Source of the DNA: Limosilactobacillus sp.
GTDB taxonomy: Bacteria > Bacillota > Bacilli > Lactobacillales > Lactobacillaceae
Assembly (NCBI RefSeq): GCF_022651205.1
Contig: NZ_JALCQI010000006.1
Coordinates: 1-58,378 of the forward strand
Length of the DNA stretch: 58,378 nucleotides
Reading direction: 5' to 3'
This document shows positions 34,755 through 43,843 of this stretch, piece after piece. The position numbers and the translations under genes were made by a program. Position 1 is the stretch's first letter; the number at the start of each line of letters is the position of its first letter. The notes beneath the pieces were generated by a model. The model was not told the origin of the DNA. It saw only the letters and a list, made by a program, of their open reading frames with translations, and did no database searches.

Positions 34755-35402
34755 ATGTTAGAAGTTAAAAATCTAAAAAAGAGTTTTGGTGAACGAGTAA
34801 TTCTAGATGACGTTAACCTTACCGTTAGGGATGACGAAATCTTATGCATAGTTGGTCCTTCTGGAGCAGGGAAAACGACCTTGTTACGGTGCATTACGGG
34901 ACTAGATACACCTGATAGCGGTGAATTTCTAATGGATGGTCAACCATTTGATCCCCAAGGAACTGGAGCATCTGATCGGGTAATTGGGGTTGTCTTTCAA
35001 GACTTTAACCTCTTCCCTAATCTTTCAGTGATGGAAAATATCACGTTGGCACCAACAATGGTCTTGAAAGAGTCAAAGGAAGCTGCAGTAAAGAATGCTA
35101 AAAAGCTGTTAGGCGAGTTAGGATTATCAACAAAAGGTGACCTTTATCCTTGGCAACTATCTGGGGGACAGAAGCAACGGGTTGCTATTGCCCGTGCCTT
35201 GGCAATGAAGCCTAAGATTCTCTGTTATGATGAACCAACTTCAGCCCTTGATCCGAACCTCCGTCAAGAAGTTGCAAATATCATCCTTTCACTCAAAAAG
35301 GGTGGTGTAACACAGCTCGTTGTGACCCACGATTTGGACTTTGCTGAAGAAATTGCTGACGACTTACTCAAGGTTAACCCAATCGACCAGAATCAAGATT
35401 AA
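34755..35402 (+). CDS. Amino-acid ABC transporter, ATP-binding protein
   Basis: A 215-residue ATPase with Walker A GPSGAGKTT near residue 33, Q-loop FQDFNLFPNLSV, signature LSGGQKQR near 135, Walker B ILCYDEPTSALDP and the switch histidine in VTHDLDFAEE. It is somewhat shorter than the usual 240 residues at the C-terminus. The ATG at 34755 is eight bases after GGGAGG; a TTG at 34749 would be too close. It energises the adjacent permease. Confidence 0.94.
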   Translation: MLEVKNLKKSFGERVILDDVNLTVRDDEILCIVGPSGAGKTTLLRCITGLDTPDSGEFLMDGQPFDPQGTGASDRVIGVVFQDFNLFPNLSVMENITLAPTMVLKESKEAAVKNAKKLLGELGLSTKGDLYPWQLSGGQKQRVAIARALAMKPKILCYDEPTSALDPNLRQEVANIILSLKKGGVTQLVVTHDLDFAEEIADDLLKVNPIDQNQD

Positions 35403-35418
35403 ACAAGAGGTGGATGCT

Positions 35419-36261
35419 ATGCGAAAAATTAAATATTGGCTAGTCCTCCTAATGCTAATTGCCCCAGTTATTGTTCTTGGAGGCTGTGAAAATGTTACTC
35501 AACGGGCAAATACCCAGGATACTTGGCACCGAATCGAAAAGCGGAAGCGGGTTATTATTGGTTTGGATGATAGCTTTGTCCCAATGGGCTTTCGCCAGAA
35601 AAACGGTAAGCTGGTGGGATATGACGTTGATTTAGCTCGAGCAGTCTTTAAGCAGTATGGAATTAAGGCTGACTTTCAGCCGATTGATTGGTCAATGAAG
35701 GAAACCGAACTGAAAAACGGGACAATTGACTTATTATGGAATGGTTATTCGATTAACCCCGCACGACGCAAAAAGGTTGCGTTTAGTCGTCCTTATTTAA
35801 AAAACAAACAAATTTTGGTTACTAAGAAATCCTCGAATATCTTGAATTTTGCGGGGATGAAAGGAAAATCCTTAGGGGTACAAAATGGATCTACCGGACT
35901 AACCGCACTGGATGAACGACCAAAAGTCTTAAAGGATTTGATTAAGAACAAGAAGCCTGTTTTATATGATACTTTTCCAGATGCTTTTATTGATTTGAAT
36001 GCAAATCGAATTCAGGGAATTCTGATGGATCAAGTGTATGCTGATTACTACATTAAGCACCAGAAAGATAGTTCATCGTACCGGACCTATTCAAGCAGCG
36101 CTCTTCCAGTTGAATATTACGCAGTTGGAATGAGAAAAGGCGACAAGACATTGCAACGAAAAATTAATGCTGGTTTAGGCCAGTTGCAAAAGAACGGCGA
36201 ACTGAAGAAAATCAACCAGAAGTGGTTTGGAACAAACAGCAATTACCTTGGTGCAGACTAA
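35419..36261 (+). CDS. Amino-acid ABC transporter, substrate-binding lipoprotein
   Basis: A 280-residue family 3 solute-binding protein. A lipoprotein signal (MRKIKYWLVLLMLIAPVIVLGGC) puts the lipidated cysteine at residue 23. The mature part has VIIGLDDSFVPMGFRQKNGKLVGYDVDLARAVF, the typical first lobe, and ends with the GELKKINQKWFG motif. AGAGGTGG precedes the ATG at 35419, 16 bases after the ATPase gene. It captures the amino acid outside the membrane, and histidine is inferred from the T-box. Confidence 0.93.
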   Translation: MRKIKYWLVLLMLIAPVIVLGGCENVTQRANTQDTWHRIEKRKRVIIGLDDSFVPMGFRQKNGKLVGYDVDLARAVFKQYGIKADFQPIDWSMKETELKNGTIDLLWNGYSINPARRKKVAFSRPYLKNKQILVTKKSSNILNFAGMKGKSLGVQNGSTGLTALDERPKVLKDLIKNKKPVLYDTFPDAFIDLNANRIQGILMDQVYADYYIKHQKDSSSYRTYSSSALPVEYYAVGMRKGDKTLQRKINAGLGQLQKNGELKKINQKWFGTNSNYLGAD

Positions 36262-36283
36262 TGCACCAAAAAATATAAGAAAA

Positions 36284-36330
36284 GAGAATCCTAATGGAAG
36301 CTTTTGCCAGGTATTAGGGTTCTCATTTTT
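36284..36330 (+). terminator. Terminator of the amino-acid ABC operon
   Basis: GAGAATCCTAAT (36284-36295) pairs with ATTAGGGTTCTC (36313-36324), with G-T wobble, followed by ATTTTT. Confidence 0.85.
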
Positions 36331-36445
36331 GATGGGCTTTAATTTTAGCCAAAGTTTGTAATTTGGGGCGTGATAAAGTATCATTAACCAGTATGTTTAA
36401 TTTCGAGAGATAATGTTAATTACATTGGGGAAGGGAGATATATCA

Positions 36446-37699
36446 GTGGATTATCGTCTTGCTAAAGGTGTCGATCTGCACATCATTCCGACAAAGCAAT
36501 TCAAGATGACCCATATCTTGATTGACTTTGCGACACCACAGACAACTACGAATGCCACAGCAAGGAACCTCCTTGCTAATCTATTAGAGACAAGTACCCA
36601 CCTTTATCCGACACAAACGGCACTTGCCCGTCAGATGGCCAAACTATACGGGACATTTACTTCGATTGGTGTTGGCCGAATTGGTCAATTACACACCGTT
36701 CGATTACGTTCAAGCTTTATTAATGATCAGTTAGCACAAAAAGAGTTATTTACTCAAATTATCGAGTTAATTAACCAGATCCTATTTCACCCGTTAATTG
36801 ATGATGGGGAATTTGATAGTCCAACTTTTCGCCTTCAGGTAAATAATCTTGCTAGTACGATTACGGCACTGTACGATGATAAGCAGTTTTATGCTAACCA
36901 GCAGTTGCTAAAGCTCTATTACGCAGATGACTCAGTGATGAAGATCCCTAGTTTCGGAAGAAAGATGGATCTTAATTACTGTACACCGGGAAGCTTAGTA
37001 GAGACTTATCAACAAATGATTAACCAGGATAAGGTTGATATCTTTGTCTTGGGGGATGTTGATCCTGAAAAGGCAAGTGCAATAATCGGGCGACTTCCGT
37101 TTAAAGATCGGGAAATAGAACTTCCTCAGCCACCTTTTTACTTTCAGAAGAGCCATGAGAACGTGGTTACTCGTAAGGAGCAGCAACAAGTTAACCAAGC
37201 AAAACTGGATCTGGGCTACCATTTGCCAATCTATTATCGTGACCCATTATACCCTGCAGCTTTAGTCTTTAATGGCTTATTTGGTGGAACGCCATACTCT
37301 AAACTATTTACGAACGTCCGTGAAAAAGCAGGTCTTGCTTACTATGCCTCAAGTCGACTTGCACCATTTTCGGGATTAATCAATGTTCAAACTGGTATTC
37401 AGTCCGCAGATTACCAGACTGCCTCAACGATGATTCAGCAACAAGTAGACGAGCTTCAAAATGGTAACTTTACGGCTGAATTAATGTGTGAGGTACAAGA
37501 TGCGCTAATCAACCAACATTATGCAGGATTTGACTTAGCAAATAATATCTTAGAGCACCGCCTTGTAAACCAGCTGCTTTCGTTACCTGAACAGGTGGAC
37601 TTTGCAGAACAAGTTAAACGAGTTACAAGGGATGATGTAATGAAAGTTGCATCGATGCTTAAATTACAGGCAAGCTATTTATTGAGTGGTGAAAAATAA
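36446..37699 (+). CDS. yfmF: M16-family peptidase-like protein YfmF
   Basis: A 417-residue M16 (insulinase/pitrilysin) fold protein. The HxxEH zinc motif expected near the N-terminus is absent (the segment reads LLANLLETSTHLYP), so it is probably the non-catalytic partner of the next gene. The late KAGLAYYASSRLAPFSGLINVQTGI block is the conserved substrate-pocket segment of M16. In Bacillus, YfmF and YfmH are linked to 5-aminopentanol modification of elongation factor P. The GTG at 36446 is chosen because AAGGGAG lies eight bases upstream. Confidence 0.85.
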   Translation: MDYRLAKGVDLHIIPTKQFKMTHILIDFATPQTTTNATARNLLANLLETSTHLYPTQTALARQMAKLYGTFTSIGVGRIGQLHTVRLRSSFINDQLAQKELFTQIIELINQILFHPLIDDGEFDSPTFRLQVNNLASTITALYDDKQFYANQQLLKLYYADDSVMKIPSFGRKMDLNYCTPGSLVETYQQMINQDKVDIFVLGDVDPEKASAIIGRLPFKDREIELPQPPFYFQKSHENVVTRKEQQQVNQAKLDLGYHLPIYYRDPLYPAALVFNGLFGGTPYSKLFTNVREKAGLAYYASSRLAPFSGLINVQTGIQSADYQTASTMIQQQVDELQNGNFTAELMCEVQDALINQHYAGFDLANNILEHRLVNQLLSLPEQVDFAEQVKRVTRDDVMKVASMLKLQASYLLSGEK

Positions 37700-37704
37700 A
37701 TTAT

Positions 37705-39003
37705 ATGAATAAAGAATTTTATGAAGAATTTAATCAACCAGTCTACCGGCAACTTTTAGATAATGGGCTTTCTTTACAAGTGGTACCAATGACTGGTTAC
37801 CATAAAACGTATGCGATCTTTACTACTGATTTTGGCTCAATTGATAATCATTTTGTCCCTTATGATAAGCGGGAAGCAATTAAAGTTCCAGATGGAATAG
37901 CCCACTTCCTTGAGCATAAGATGTTTGAAAAGGCAGATCATGATGCGTTTGACTTATTTGGAAAGTTGGGTGCTGATTCAAATGCCTTTACCAGTTTTAC
38001 CCAGACAAGCTACCTCTTTTCAACTACTAGCCACGTCCATGAGAGCTTAGATGTTTTGCTTGACTTTGTCCAAGACCCGTATTTTACGGCAGAGACTGTT
38101 AAAAAAGAACAGGGGATTATTGGTCAAGAAATCAAGATGTACGATGATGATGCATCTTGGCGGCTGTATTTAGGAATCTTGGGTAACCTCTATCCACATG
38201 ATCCAATGCACATTGATATTGCAGGAACCGTTGATAGCATTAGTAAGATAACACCTGAATACTTAATGGAAACGTACAAGACATTTTATCAACCAAGCAA
38301 CATGAACCTCATTTTGGCTGGAAATGTTGACCCAAATGAAACGTTAGATTGGGTAGTGTCAAACCAATCTCGGCGTCAATTTCTGCCTGCAACTCAACCA
38401 GAACGACTTTTTAACCTAAATGATCCAACAGCCCATGATGTCATTCCGTTTAGGTCCCTAACGATGGACGTTGCCCGACCAAAAGTAATTGTTGGTTTGC
38501 GGGGAATAGAGATGCCGGAAGATGGTCATGAACGGTTGCATTATAAACTTGCAATCGATTTATTATTGGATGTGCTATTTGATGATACTTCGGATAATTA
38601 CCTGCGCCTATACAATAACGAGATCCTAGATGATTCTTTTGCATATAATCTAGAAATGCAACGCGACTTTTACTTTGCATACTTTAGTTCTGATACGGAT
38701 CAAATGGAACGTTTTGCGGACGAAGTGATCGCAATTTTAGAAAGCGCCAATCAACAGATTGATGCCGCAAGAACGAGATTTAATGGAATTAAGAATGCCG
38801 AGATTGGGCGTTTAATTGGTCTACTAGATTCACCTGAAGCAGTGGCAAACCATTACGCAGGGAAGCTATTTGATGGTGCTAATTTAATGGATGAGATTAG
38901 GGAACTTCGCTCGATCGGGTTAAACGATCTTTATGATGTTGCAAAGCGATTCATTGTTTCACAGGGAATTTCTGTATTCCAAATTATTCCCCAGCACCGT
39001 TAA
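37705..39003 (+). CDS. yfmH: M16-family zinc peptidase YfmH
   Basis: A 432-residue peptidase with the intact inverted zinc motif HFLEH at 67-71 and the following downstream glutamate region (VKKEQGIIGQEIKMYDDD). It starts five bases after yfmF, inside the same operon, and presumably forms a heterodimer with it. The peptide substrate is unknown; in Bacillus the pair is connected to EF-P modification. Confidence 0.9.
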   Translation: MNKEFYEEFNQPVYRQLLDNGLSLQVVPMTGYHKTYAIFTTDFGSIDNHFVPYDKREAIKVPDGIAHFLEHKMFEKADHDAFDLFGKLGADSNAFTSFTQTSYLFSTTSHVHESLDVLLDFVQDPYFTAETVKKEQGIIGQEIKMYDDDASWRLYLGILGNLYPHDPMHIDIAGTVDSISKITPEYLMETYKTFYQPSNMNLILAGNVDPNETLDWVVSNQSRRQFLPATQPERLFNLNDPTAHDVIPFRSLTMDVARPKVIVGLRGIEMPEDGHERLHYKLAIDLLLDVLFDDTSDNYLRLYNNEILDDSFAYNLEMQRDFYFAYFSSDTDQMERFADEVIAILESANQQIDAARTRFNGIKNAEIGRLIGLLDSPEAVANHYAGKLFDGANLMDEIRELRSIGLNDLYDVAKRFIVSQGISVFQIIPQHR

Positions 39004-39039
39004 TCCAAGAGTTTCTTAATAATTATTAATGGAATGCCA

Positions 39040-39048
39040 TGCTATAAT
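39040..39048 (+). promoter_or_regulatory. Extended minus 10 promoter of the rodZ-like gene
   Basis: TGC followed by a perfect TATAAT, 40 bases before the ATG. No good minus 35 box is seen. Confidence 0.55.
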
Positions 39049-39087
39049 TAGCAAGTAGGATTAAAATTCAGAGATGGAGATATCACA

Positions 39088-40161
39088 ATGAGTGAAAATG
39101 AGAATGAACAACAAATCCAAGTTGGTAAAAGGTTACGTGAAGCTCGTCAGGCAAAGGGCTACACGTTAGATGATTTACAACAGTTAACGAAAATTCAAAA
39201 ACGGTACTTGATCGCGATTGAAGACGAGAAGTTTGATGAATTACCGGGTGACTTTTATGTCCGTGCCTTTATTAAGCAATACGCGGACACTGTTGGCCTT
39301 GATGGCAACGAGCTGTTGAAGGAATTTAACGAACAGCTCCCAAAGGCAAAGACGGAAGAATATTCCGACCATATTAGTCAAGCTGTTGAGACGCGAGCGA
39401 ACCGGCGTAAAACGGTTAGTCAGGGAGTTAGTAAGGTTCGTCAGTACATGCCGACAATTATTATTGCGTGCGTAATTGTTATTGTGCTGGCAGCAATTTG
39501 GGTGACCGCGATTGTCCGTGGACACCAGGATGCTTCTACGAAGATTGACAATAGCTCTGTTTCTGTCTCAGGAGAGAGTCGGAAGAAGAGCAGTAGTTCC
39601 GCAAAGAAGCATTCGACCAAATCAACCAAGAAGAATACCGCAATCAAATTAACAGAAGCTAGTCGAAATAACAATAGTGTGACGTATAATGCCGCTTCCT
39701 TAAAGAAGGACACTAGTTTACAAATCAAGACTAGTGGCCGTGCATGGAACAGTGTTACTGTTGATGGTACAAGTGCCCTCAGTCGGACGATGGATGCTAA
39801 ATCAACCGCTAATGTTGCTATTAAGAGAACTGCTAATACGGTTGTCATCACGGTTGGTAATGCGCCAGCCACTACTTTGAAGATCGGTAACAAGAAGATT
39901 AACTTTACTAATAATGGTCGCTACAACAATACGCGGACGGTTACGATTCACTTTGGCAATTCTTCTAGCTCATCGACTTCAACTAGCTCATCTTCAAGTC
40001 GGGTAACTAATAATGGTCAATCTGCTACTCAACGGACGACTACAAATCAAACTACTCAACGGACCACAACTACGCCAACACGTCCAAACAATAATACTAC
40101 TTCGGTAAACCAAAGCAGGACGCAAGGTCAGACACAAACTAACCAGACACAATCACGCTAA
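39088..40161 (+). CDS. RodZ-like cell-shape protein with HTH domain
   Basis: A 357-residue protein with an N-terminal Cro/C1-type helix-turn-helix (residues 10-80, VGKRLREARQAKGYTLDDLQ), one membrane span (122-143), a serine- and lysine-rich linker (150-185), an outer beta domain (about 195-290, DUF4115 type) and a low-complexity tail (291-357) made almost only of S, T, N, Q and R. Gene order yfmF-yfmH-ymfM-pgsA is the standard one, where ymfM is the RodZ homologue that anchors MreB. The tail is unusual for the family. Confidence 0.88.
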   Translation: MSENENEQQIQVGKRLREARQAKGYTLDDLQQLTKIQKRYLIAIEDEKFDELPGDFYVRAFIKQYADTVGLDGNELLKEFNEQLPKAKTEEYSDHISQAVETRANRRKTVSQGVSKVRQYMPTIIIACVIVIVLAAIWVTAIVRGHQDASTKIDNSSVSVSGESRKKSSSSAKKHSTKSTKKNTAIKLTEASRNNNSVTYNAASLKKDTSLQIKTSGRAWNSVTVDGTSALSRTMDAKSTANVAIKRTANTVVITVGNAPATTLKIGNKKINFTNNGRYNNTRTVTIHFGNSSSSSTSTSSSSSRVTNNGQSATQRTTTNQTTQRTTTTPTRPNNNTTSVNQSRTQGQTQTNQTQSR

Positions 40162-40182
40162 TGGTTATGAGGAGGAAACAAA

Positions 40183-40770
40183 TTGAATTTACCTAATAAA
40201 TTAACCGTTGTTCGTTTAATTATTATCCCCTTTTTCTTATTGCTAATGGTACTTCCGCTTCATTCTTGGGGAGCAGTAAGCTTTTGGGGTGCAACGATTC
40301 CGGTTTCACAATTAATTGCAGCAATCCTATTTATTGCGGCAACTATAACTGATAATTTAGATGGTCGAATTGCGCGAAAGAACCACCTAGTTACTAACTT
40401 TGGTAAGTTTACTGATCCATTGGCAGATAAACTATTAGTAATGACTGCTTTTATCGTTTTGACTGGTAATCAGGTTGTCCCAGCTTGGGTAACGTCAATT
40501 ATTATCTGGCGAGAACTGTCCGTTACGGGATTACGGTTGCTACTGGTGGAACAAGACGGTGTTGTTTTAGCAGCAAAAATGCCGGGAAAGATTAAAACAA
40601 CAACCCAATTTATAGCGATTATTTTCTTACTCCTGAATAACGTGATTTTTGCAATTTGGGGAATTCCATTTGGTCAAATTATGTTATACATCTGCTTATT
40701 CTTTACTATTTACTCTGGAGTTGATTATTTCATTCAGGGGCGGGACGTCTTCTCAGACGGCTTTAAGTAA
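40183..40770 (+). CDS. pgsA: CDP-diacylglycerol--glycerol-3-phosphate 3-phosphatidyltransferase
   Basis: A 195-residue membrane enzyme that makes phosphatidylglycerol phosphate, the committed step to phosphatidylglycerol and cardiolipin. It starts MNLPNKLTVVRL and holds the CDP-alcohol phosphotransferase motif D-G-x2-A-R-x8-G-x3-D-x3-D in DNLDGRIARKNHLVTNFGKFTDPLADK near residues 58-84. It starts with TTG after GAGGAGG, 21 bases after the rodZ-like gene. Confidence 0.96.
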   Translation: MNLPNKLTVVRLIIIPFFLLLMVLPLHSWGAVSFWGATIPVSQLIAAILFIAATITDNLDGRIARKNHLVTNFGKFTDPLADKLLVMTAFIVLTGNQVVPAWVTSIIIWRELSVTGLRLLLVEQDGVVLAAKMPGKIKTTTQFIAIIFLLLNNVIFAIWGIPFGQIMLYICLFFTIYSGVDYFIQGRDVFSDGFK

Positions 40771-40796
40771 TCTAAGTTAAATTTAATAAACTTTTT

Positions 40797-40842
40797 AAAA
40801 TAGAACGTGGTTGAGATCATCCTTAGCCACGTTCTATTTTGT
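40797..40842 (+). terminator. Terminator of pgsA
   Basis: AAAATAGAACGTGG (40797-40810) pairs with CCACGTTCTATTTT (40827-40840). The stem has a T run in its 3' arm and probably works in both directions. Confidence 0.85.
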
Positions 40843-40890
40843 GTTGATAGTATAAAATAAGTTATGAATGTTTTTGAAAAAAGTGTTCAT

Positions 40891-40914
40891 TTTCTTTGCT
40901 ACTTATGATATGAT
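40891..40914 (+). promoter_or_regulatory. Promoter of the organophosphate antiporter gene
   Basis: TTCATT, about 17 bases, TATGAT with a TGA extension, 48 bases before the ATG. Together with the terminators on both sides it marks the gene as an independent unit. Confidence 0.5.
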
Positions 40915-40962
40915 TGGTCTGTACCTTTTTTTGAAAAGGATTCCAAATAGGGAGATGTAGTT

Positions 40963-42321
40963 ATGCTTTCATTCTTAAAACCAGCTCCTGATGCTAAAAC
41001 TAAGGTTCCAGAAGAAAAGATTTCGACCGTTTATAAGTGGCGTCAGGTTGGTGTCTTATTGTCAATCTGTATTGGTTACATTGGCTATTATGTTATTCGT
41101 CTTATTTTTACAACCGAACAGAATGACATTATGAAGCAGTATGGATTTACCACTGCTGATGTTGGGATGGTTCTTTCATGTTTCGGTATTGGTTATGGTA
41201 TTTCTAAGTTATTTATGGGTGCCCTTAGTGATAAGAGTAACCCGAACCGTTATTTAGCAACCGGATTGATTGTATCAGCAATTCTGAACTTTGGTTTAGG
41301 AGCTACCAAGAACCTTTATGTAATGATGTTCTTGATGCTGGTAATGTCCGTTGCCCAAGGGATGGGGGCCGCTGCGTGTCAGCGGATCGTCCAGCTTTGG
41401 TGGGGAAAGAAGCACCGTGGAGCCATTTACTCCATCTGGTCCTCCGCCCACAATGCCGGAGCATTTGTCTGCGTGGCCGTTGTTCAGTTGGCAACCTTTA
41501 TGTTTGCTGGTTCGATTCCGGCTGTCTTCTACACAGCATCAGTCGTTTCTCTGCTTATTGCAGCATTTGTGCTGATTTGTGGTTCTGACCGGCCGACAAC
41601 TGTTGGGTTACCAAGTATTTCTGAATACACTGGTGACGAAGTCGTTCTTGAAGATGGAAAGGCATCCTCATCAGAATTAACTAATTTAACCTTGCCTCAA
41701 ATTTTCGTTAAGTACATCTTAACCAATAAGGTTGTTTGGGCGATTACACTGACTTCCATGTCACTTTATCTCGTTCGTTATGGAGTTATGAGCTGGATTC
41801 CTAGTTTCCTTGTTCAATCAAAGGGCTTTAGTCCTTCGTTTGCCAAGTGGCTAGTTGGGATCTTTGAATTAGCCGCCGTTCCTGGTGTTATCATCATGGG
41901 AGCTATCTCTGACTTCTTGAAGGATCGCCGGGCAATTGTCTGCATTGCTTGTGTTATCTTGCTTTTCATTTGCTTGACCACTTACTTCTTTAGTACAAGT
42001 CATGCTTTGATCGTTACTGTTCTATTCATCATGGGAACATTGATTTATGCACCATTAACATTAGTTGGTTTGATGGTTAACGAAGCTGTTCCTAAGTTTG
42101 CCGTTGGTTCATCAACAGGATTCATGGGCTTCTTCCAATACATTTTTGGTGAAACTTTAGCCACCGCTTTAATTGGTATTTTGGTATCCAAGTACGGCTG
42201 GTTAGCAAGTAACATTGTTTTGTACTCAGCAGCTACATTGGCATTACTCCTGTTAATCTACATTATGATTAACGAAAATCGGACAGCTAAGATAGCTAAA
42301 GAAGAAAATGCTCAAAAATAA
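40963..42321 (+). CDS. MFS antiporter, organophosphate:phosphate family (UhpT/GlpT type)
   Basis: A 452-residue, 12-span transporter. The OPA-family signature is seen as KKHRGAIYSIWSSAHNAGAF near residues 147-166, and the N-terminal VIRLIFTTEQNDIM with later GISKLFMGALSDKSNPNRYLATGL matches the GlpT/UhpT group. Such carriers exchange glycerol-3-phosphate or hexose-6-phosphate for phosphate. The gene interrupts the usual pgsA-cinA order and has its own promoter and terminator. Bases 41345-41480 are distinctly richer in G and C than the rest. The substrate is unknown. Confidence 0.85.
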   Translation: MLSFLKPAPDAKTKVPEEKISTVYKWRQVGVLLSICIGYIGYYVIRLIFTTEQNDIMKQYGFTTADVGMVLSCFGIGYGISKLFMGALSDKSNPNRYLATGLIVSAILNFGLGATKNLYVMMFLMLVMSVAQGMGAAACQRIVQLWWGKKHRGAIYSIWSSAHNAGAFVCVAVVQLATFMFAGSIPAVFYTASVVSLLIAAFVLICGSDRPTTVGLPSISEYTGDEVVLEDGKASSSELTNLTLPQIFVKYILTNKVVWAITLTSMSLYLVRYGVMSWIPSFLVQSKGFSPSFAKWLVGIFELAAVPGVIIMGAISDFLKDRRAIVCIACVILLFICLTTYFFSTSHALIVTVLFIMGTLIYAPLTLVGLMVNEAVPKFAVGSSTGFMGFFQYIFGETLATALIGILVSKYGWLASNIVLYSAATLALLLLIYIMINENRTAKIAKEENAQK

Positions 42322-42338
42322 GTTATTTAATTAACTTT

Positions 42339-42386
42339 ACGGTCTCTGGTACCAGTTATTATTGGTTACTAGGGGCCCTTTTATTA
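42339..42386 (+). terminator. Terminator of the organophosphate antiporter gene
   Basis: GGTCTCTGGTACC pairs imperfectly with GGTTACTAGGGGCC and is followed by CTTTTATTATTT. Confidence 0.65.
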
Positions 42387-42513
42387 TTTCCTAAAATAGT
42401 TATTGATTTATTAAGGATTTAAGAGTGGTAAGCTTGAAAGTAAGAAAATATTTTTGAAGTAAAAAAGTGAAAACAAAAAGATTTTACGTTATTAATATTT
42501 GGAGGCAGAAAAC

Positions 42514-43755
42514 ATGAATGCAGAAATCATTTCAGTTGGCGATGAACTCCAACGTGGTGAAATTACAAATACTAATTCAGCGTACCTAGCGAAAAAACTT
42601 AATTCTTTAGGCATAACTATTACCTCACAGGTAACAGTTGGTGATGACCCAGATGCAATTGTTAATTGTATTCAGGAGGTCAGAAATCAATCAGGACTTG
42701 TCTTTATTTGTGGTGGCTTAGGGCCAACCGCGGATGACTTCACTTTACCGGCAGTTGCAAGGGGACTGGGTGCAGTCTTAGCGACGGATGATCAAACCTG
42801 GCACCATCTTTTAAGTATTTTTAGCCAGCGACAGATACCGGTACAACCTGGTAATAAGCGTCAGGCTCAGTATATCGGTGAACTAATTCCAAATTCGCGA
42901 GGATTAGCCTTGGGCAGCTGGATTGAAAAGGGAAACCAGCGATTTGTTATTCTTCCAGGGCCACCTTCGGAATTCCGTTCAATGGTGGATCAAGAGGTGG
43001 TTCCTAGAATTATTAGAGAATATGGTATTCAAAAAATGATCAAAACACGAGCACTTCATTTTCTGGGAAGGCCTGAATCAACATTAATGAGTGAACTAAA
43101 ACCAATAATGGATACGTTCCCTGATGTTACAATTACATCTTATGTAAAACCAACGAATATTGAGTTGCGGTTAACAACGGTTGCAGACGATGAAGCGGAG
43201 ATTAAGTTGAAGTTTGATCAGGTAACCAAGATGATCCTCAAAAAAGAGGATCAGTACTACTTGGGAATGGGAGAAGACTTTAATCTAGCGAACAGGGTAG
43301 TTGAGCTACTTAAGCGGCAAAAGTTAAAGGTAACTGGTGCTGAGAGCTTGACGGGTGGTCTATTTCAAAGCACAATTTGTTCTGTTCCTGGTGCTTCAGA
43401 AATCTTTGATGGTGGCTTTGTCACTTATGCAGCAGCAGCCAAGGTAGGTCTATTAGGAATTCCAGATTCGGTAATTAAGCAGCATGGTGTAGTAAGTAGT
43501 GCTACTGCTAAGGCAATGGCTGAACATTCGCGGAGAAAGCTTGGCGCAGATATTGGAATTGGCTTTACCGGAGTTGCTGGACCCGATAGCCTAGAAGGCC
43601 AGCCGGCAGGGACGGTTTGGATCGGAATGGCTTACAAGGACCAAGAACCTGTAGCTAAACAGCTAAGATTAGCTGGGTACCTTGGTCGACAGGAGATCAG
43701 GTTATTGAGTGTTCAATATGGTCTACAAATGATTTTGCAAAGAATTGGTAAATAA
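42514..43755 (+). CDS. cinA: CinA: competence/damage-inducible protein, nicotinamide-nucleotide amidase family
   Basis: A 413-residue two-domain protein. The N-terminal MoCF-like domain (MNAEIISVGDELQRGEITNTN; FICGGLGPTADDFTLP) covers about residues 1-170 and the C-terminal amidase-like domain has GAESLTGGLFQSTICSVPGASEIFDGGFVTYA near 275 and GFTGVAGPDSLEGQPAGTVWIG near 350. It acts on pyridine-nucleotide by-products and is co-expressed with recA in competence systems. The ATG at 42514 has GGAGG eight bases upstream; a TTG at 42499 overlaps that site. Confidence 0.93.
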   Translation: MNAEIISVGDELQRGEITNTNSAYLAKKLNSLGITITSQVTVGDDPDAIVNCIQEVRNQSGLVFICGGLGPTADDFTLPAVARGLGAVLATDDQTWHHLLSIFSQRQIPVQPGNKRQAQYIGELIPNSRGLALGSWIEKGNQRFVILPGPPSEFRSMVDQEVVPRIIREYGIQKMIKTRALHFLGRPESTLMSELKPIMDTFPDVTITSYVKPTNIELRLTTVADDEAEIKLKFDQVTKMILKKEDQYYLGMGEDFNLANRVVELLKRQKLKVTGAESLTGGLFQSTICSVPGASEIFDGGFVTYAAAAKVGLLGIPDSVIKQHGVVSSATAKAMAEHSRRKLGADIGIGFTGVAGPDSLEGQPAGTVWIGMAYKDQEPVAKQLRLAGYLGRQEIRLLSVQYGLQMILQRIGK

Positions 43756-43756
43756 T

Positions 43757-43770
43757 CGAACCATTGTTCG
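43757..43770 (+). promoter_or_regulatory. LexA (DinR) SOS box upstream of recA
   Basis: CGAACCATTGTTCG matches the Gram-positive SOS box: CGAAC and GTTCG arms four bases apart. It starts two bases after the cinA stop and 87 bases before recA. The likely recA promoter (TTGTTT at 43780, 16 bases, TATGAT at 43802) follows it. Confidence 0.9.
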
Positions 43771-43843
43771 CCAAAGTTCTTGTTTTTTTGCCTAAAACTG
43801 TTATGATTATTAACGGATATTCCGTATCAAAGGAGGAATTATA

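Noticed and set aside
41351-41588. Two overlapping open frames on the plus strand within the antiporter gene
   Set aside because: They result from the GC-rich patch, which lacks stop codons in the other frames; the main frame has all the family motifs.
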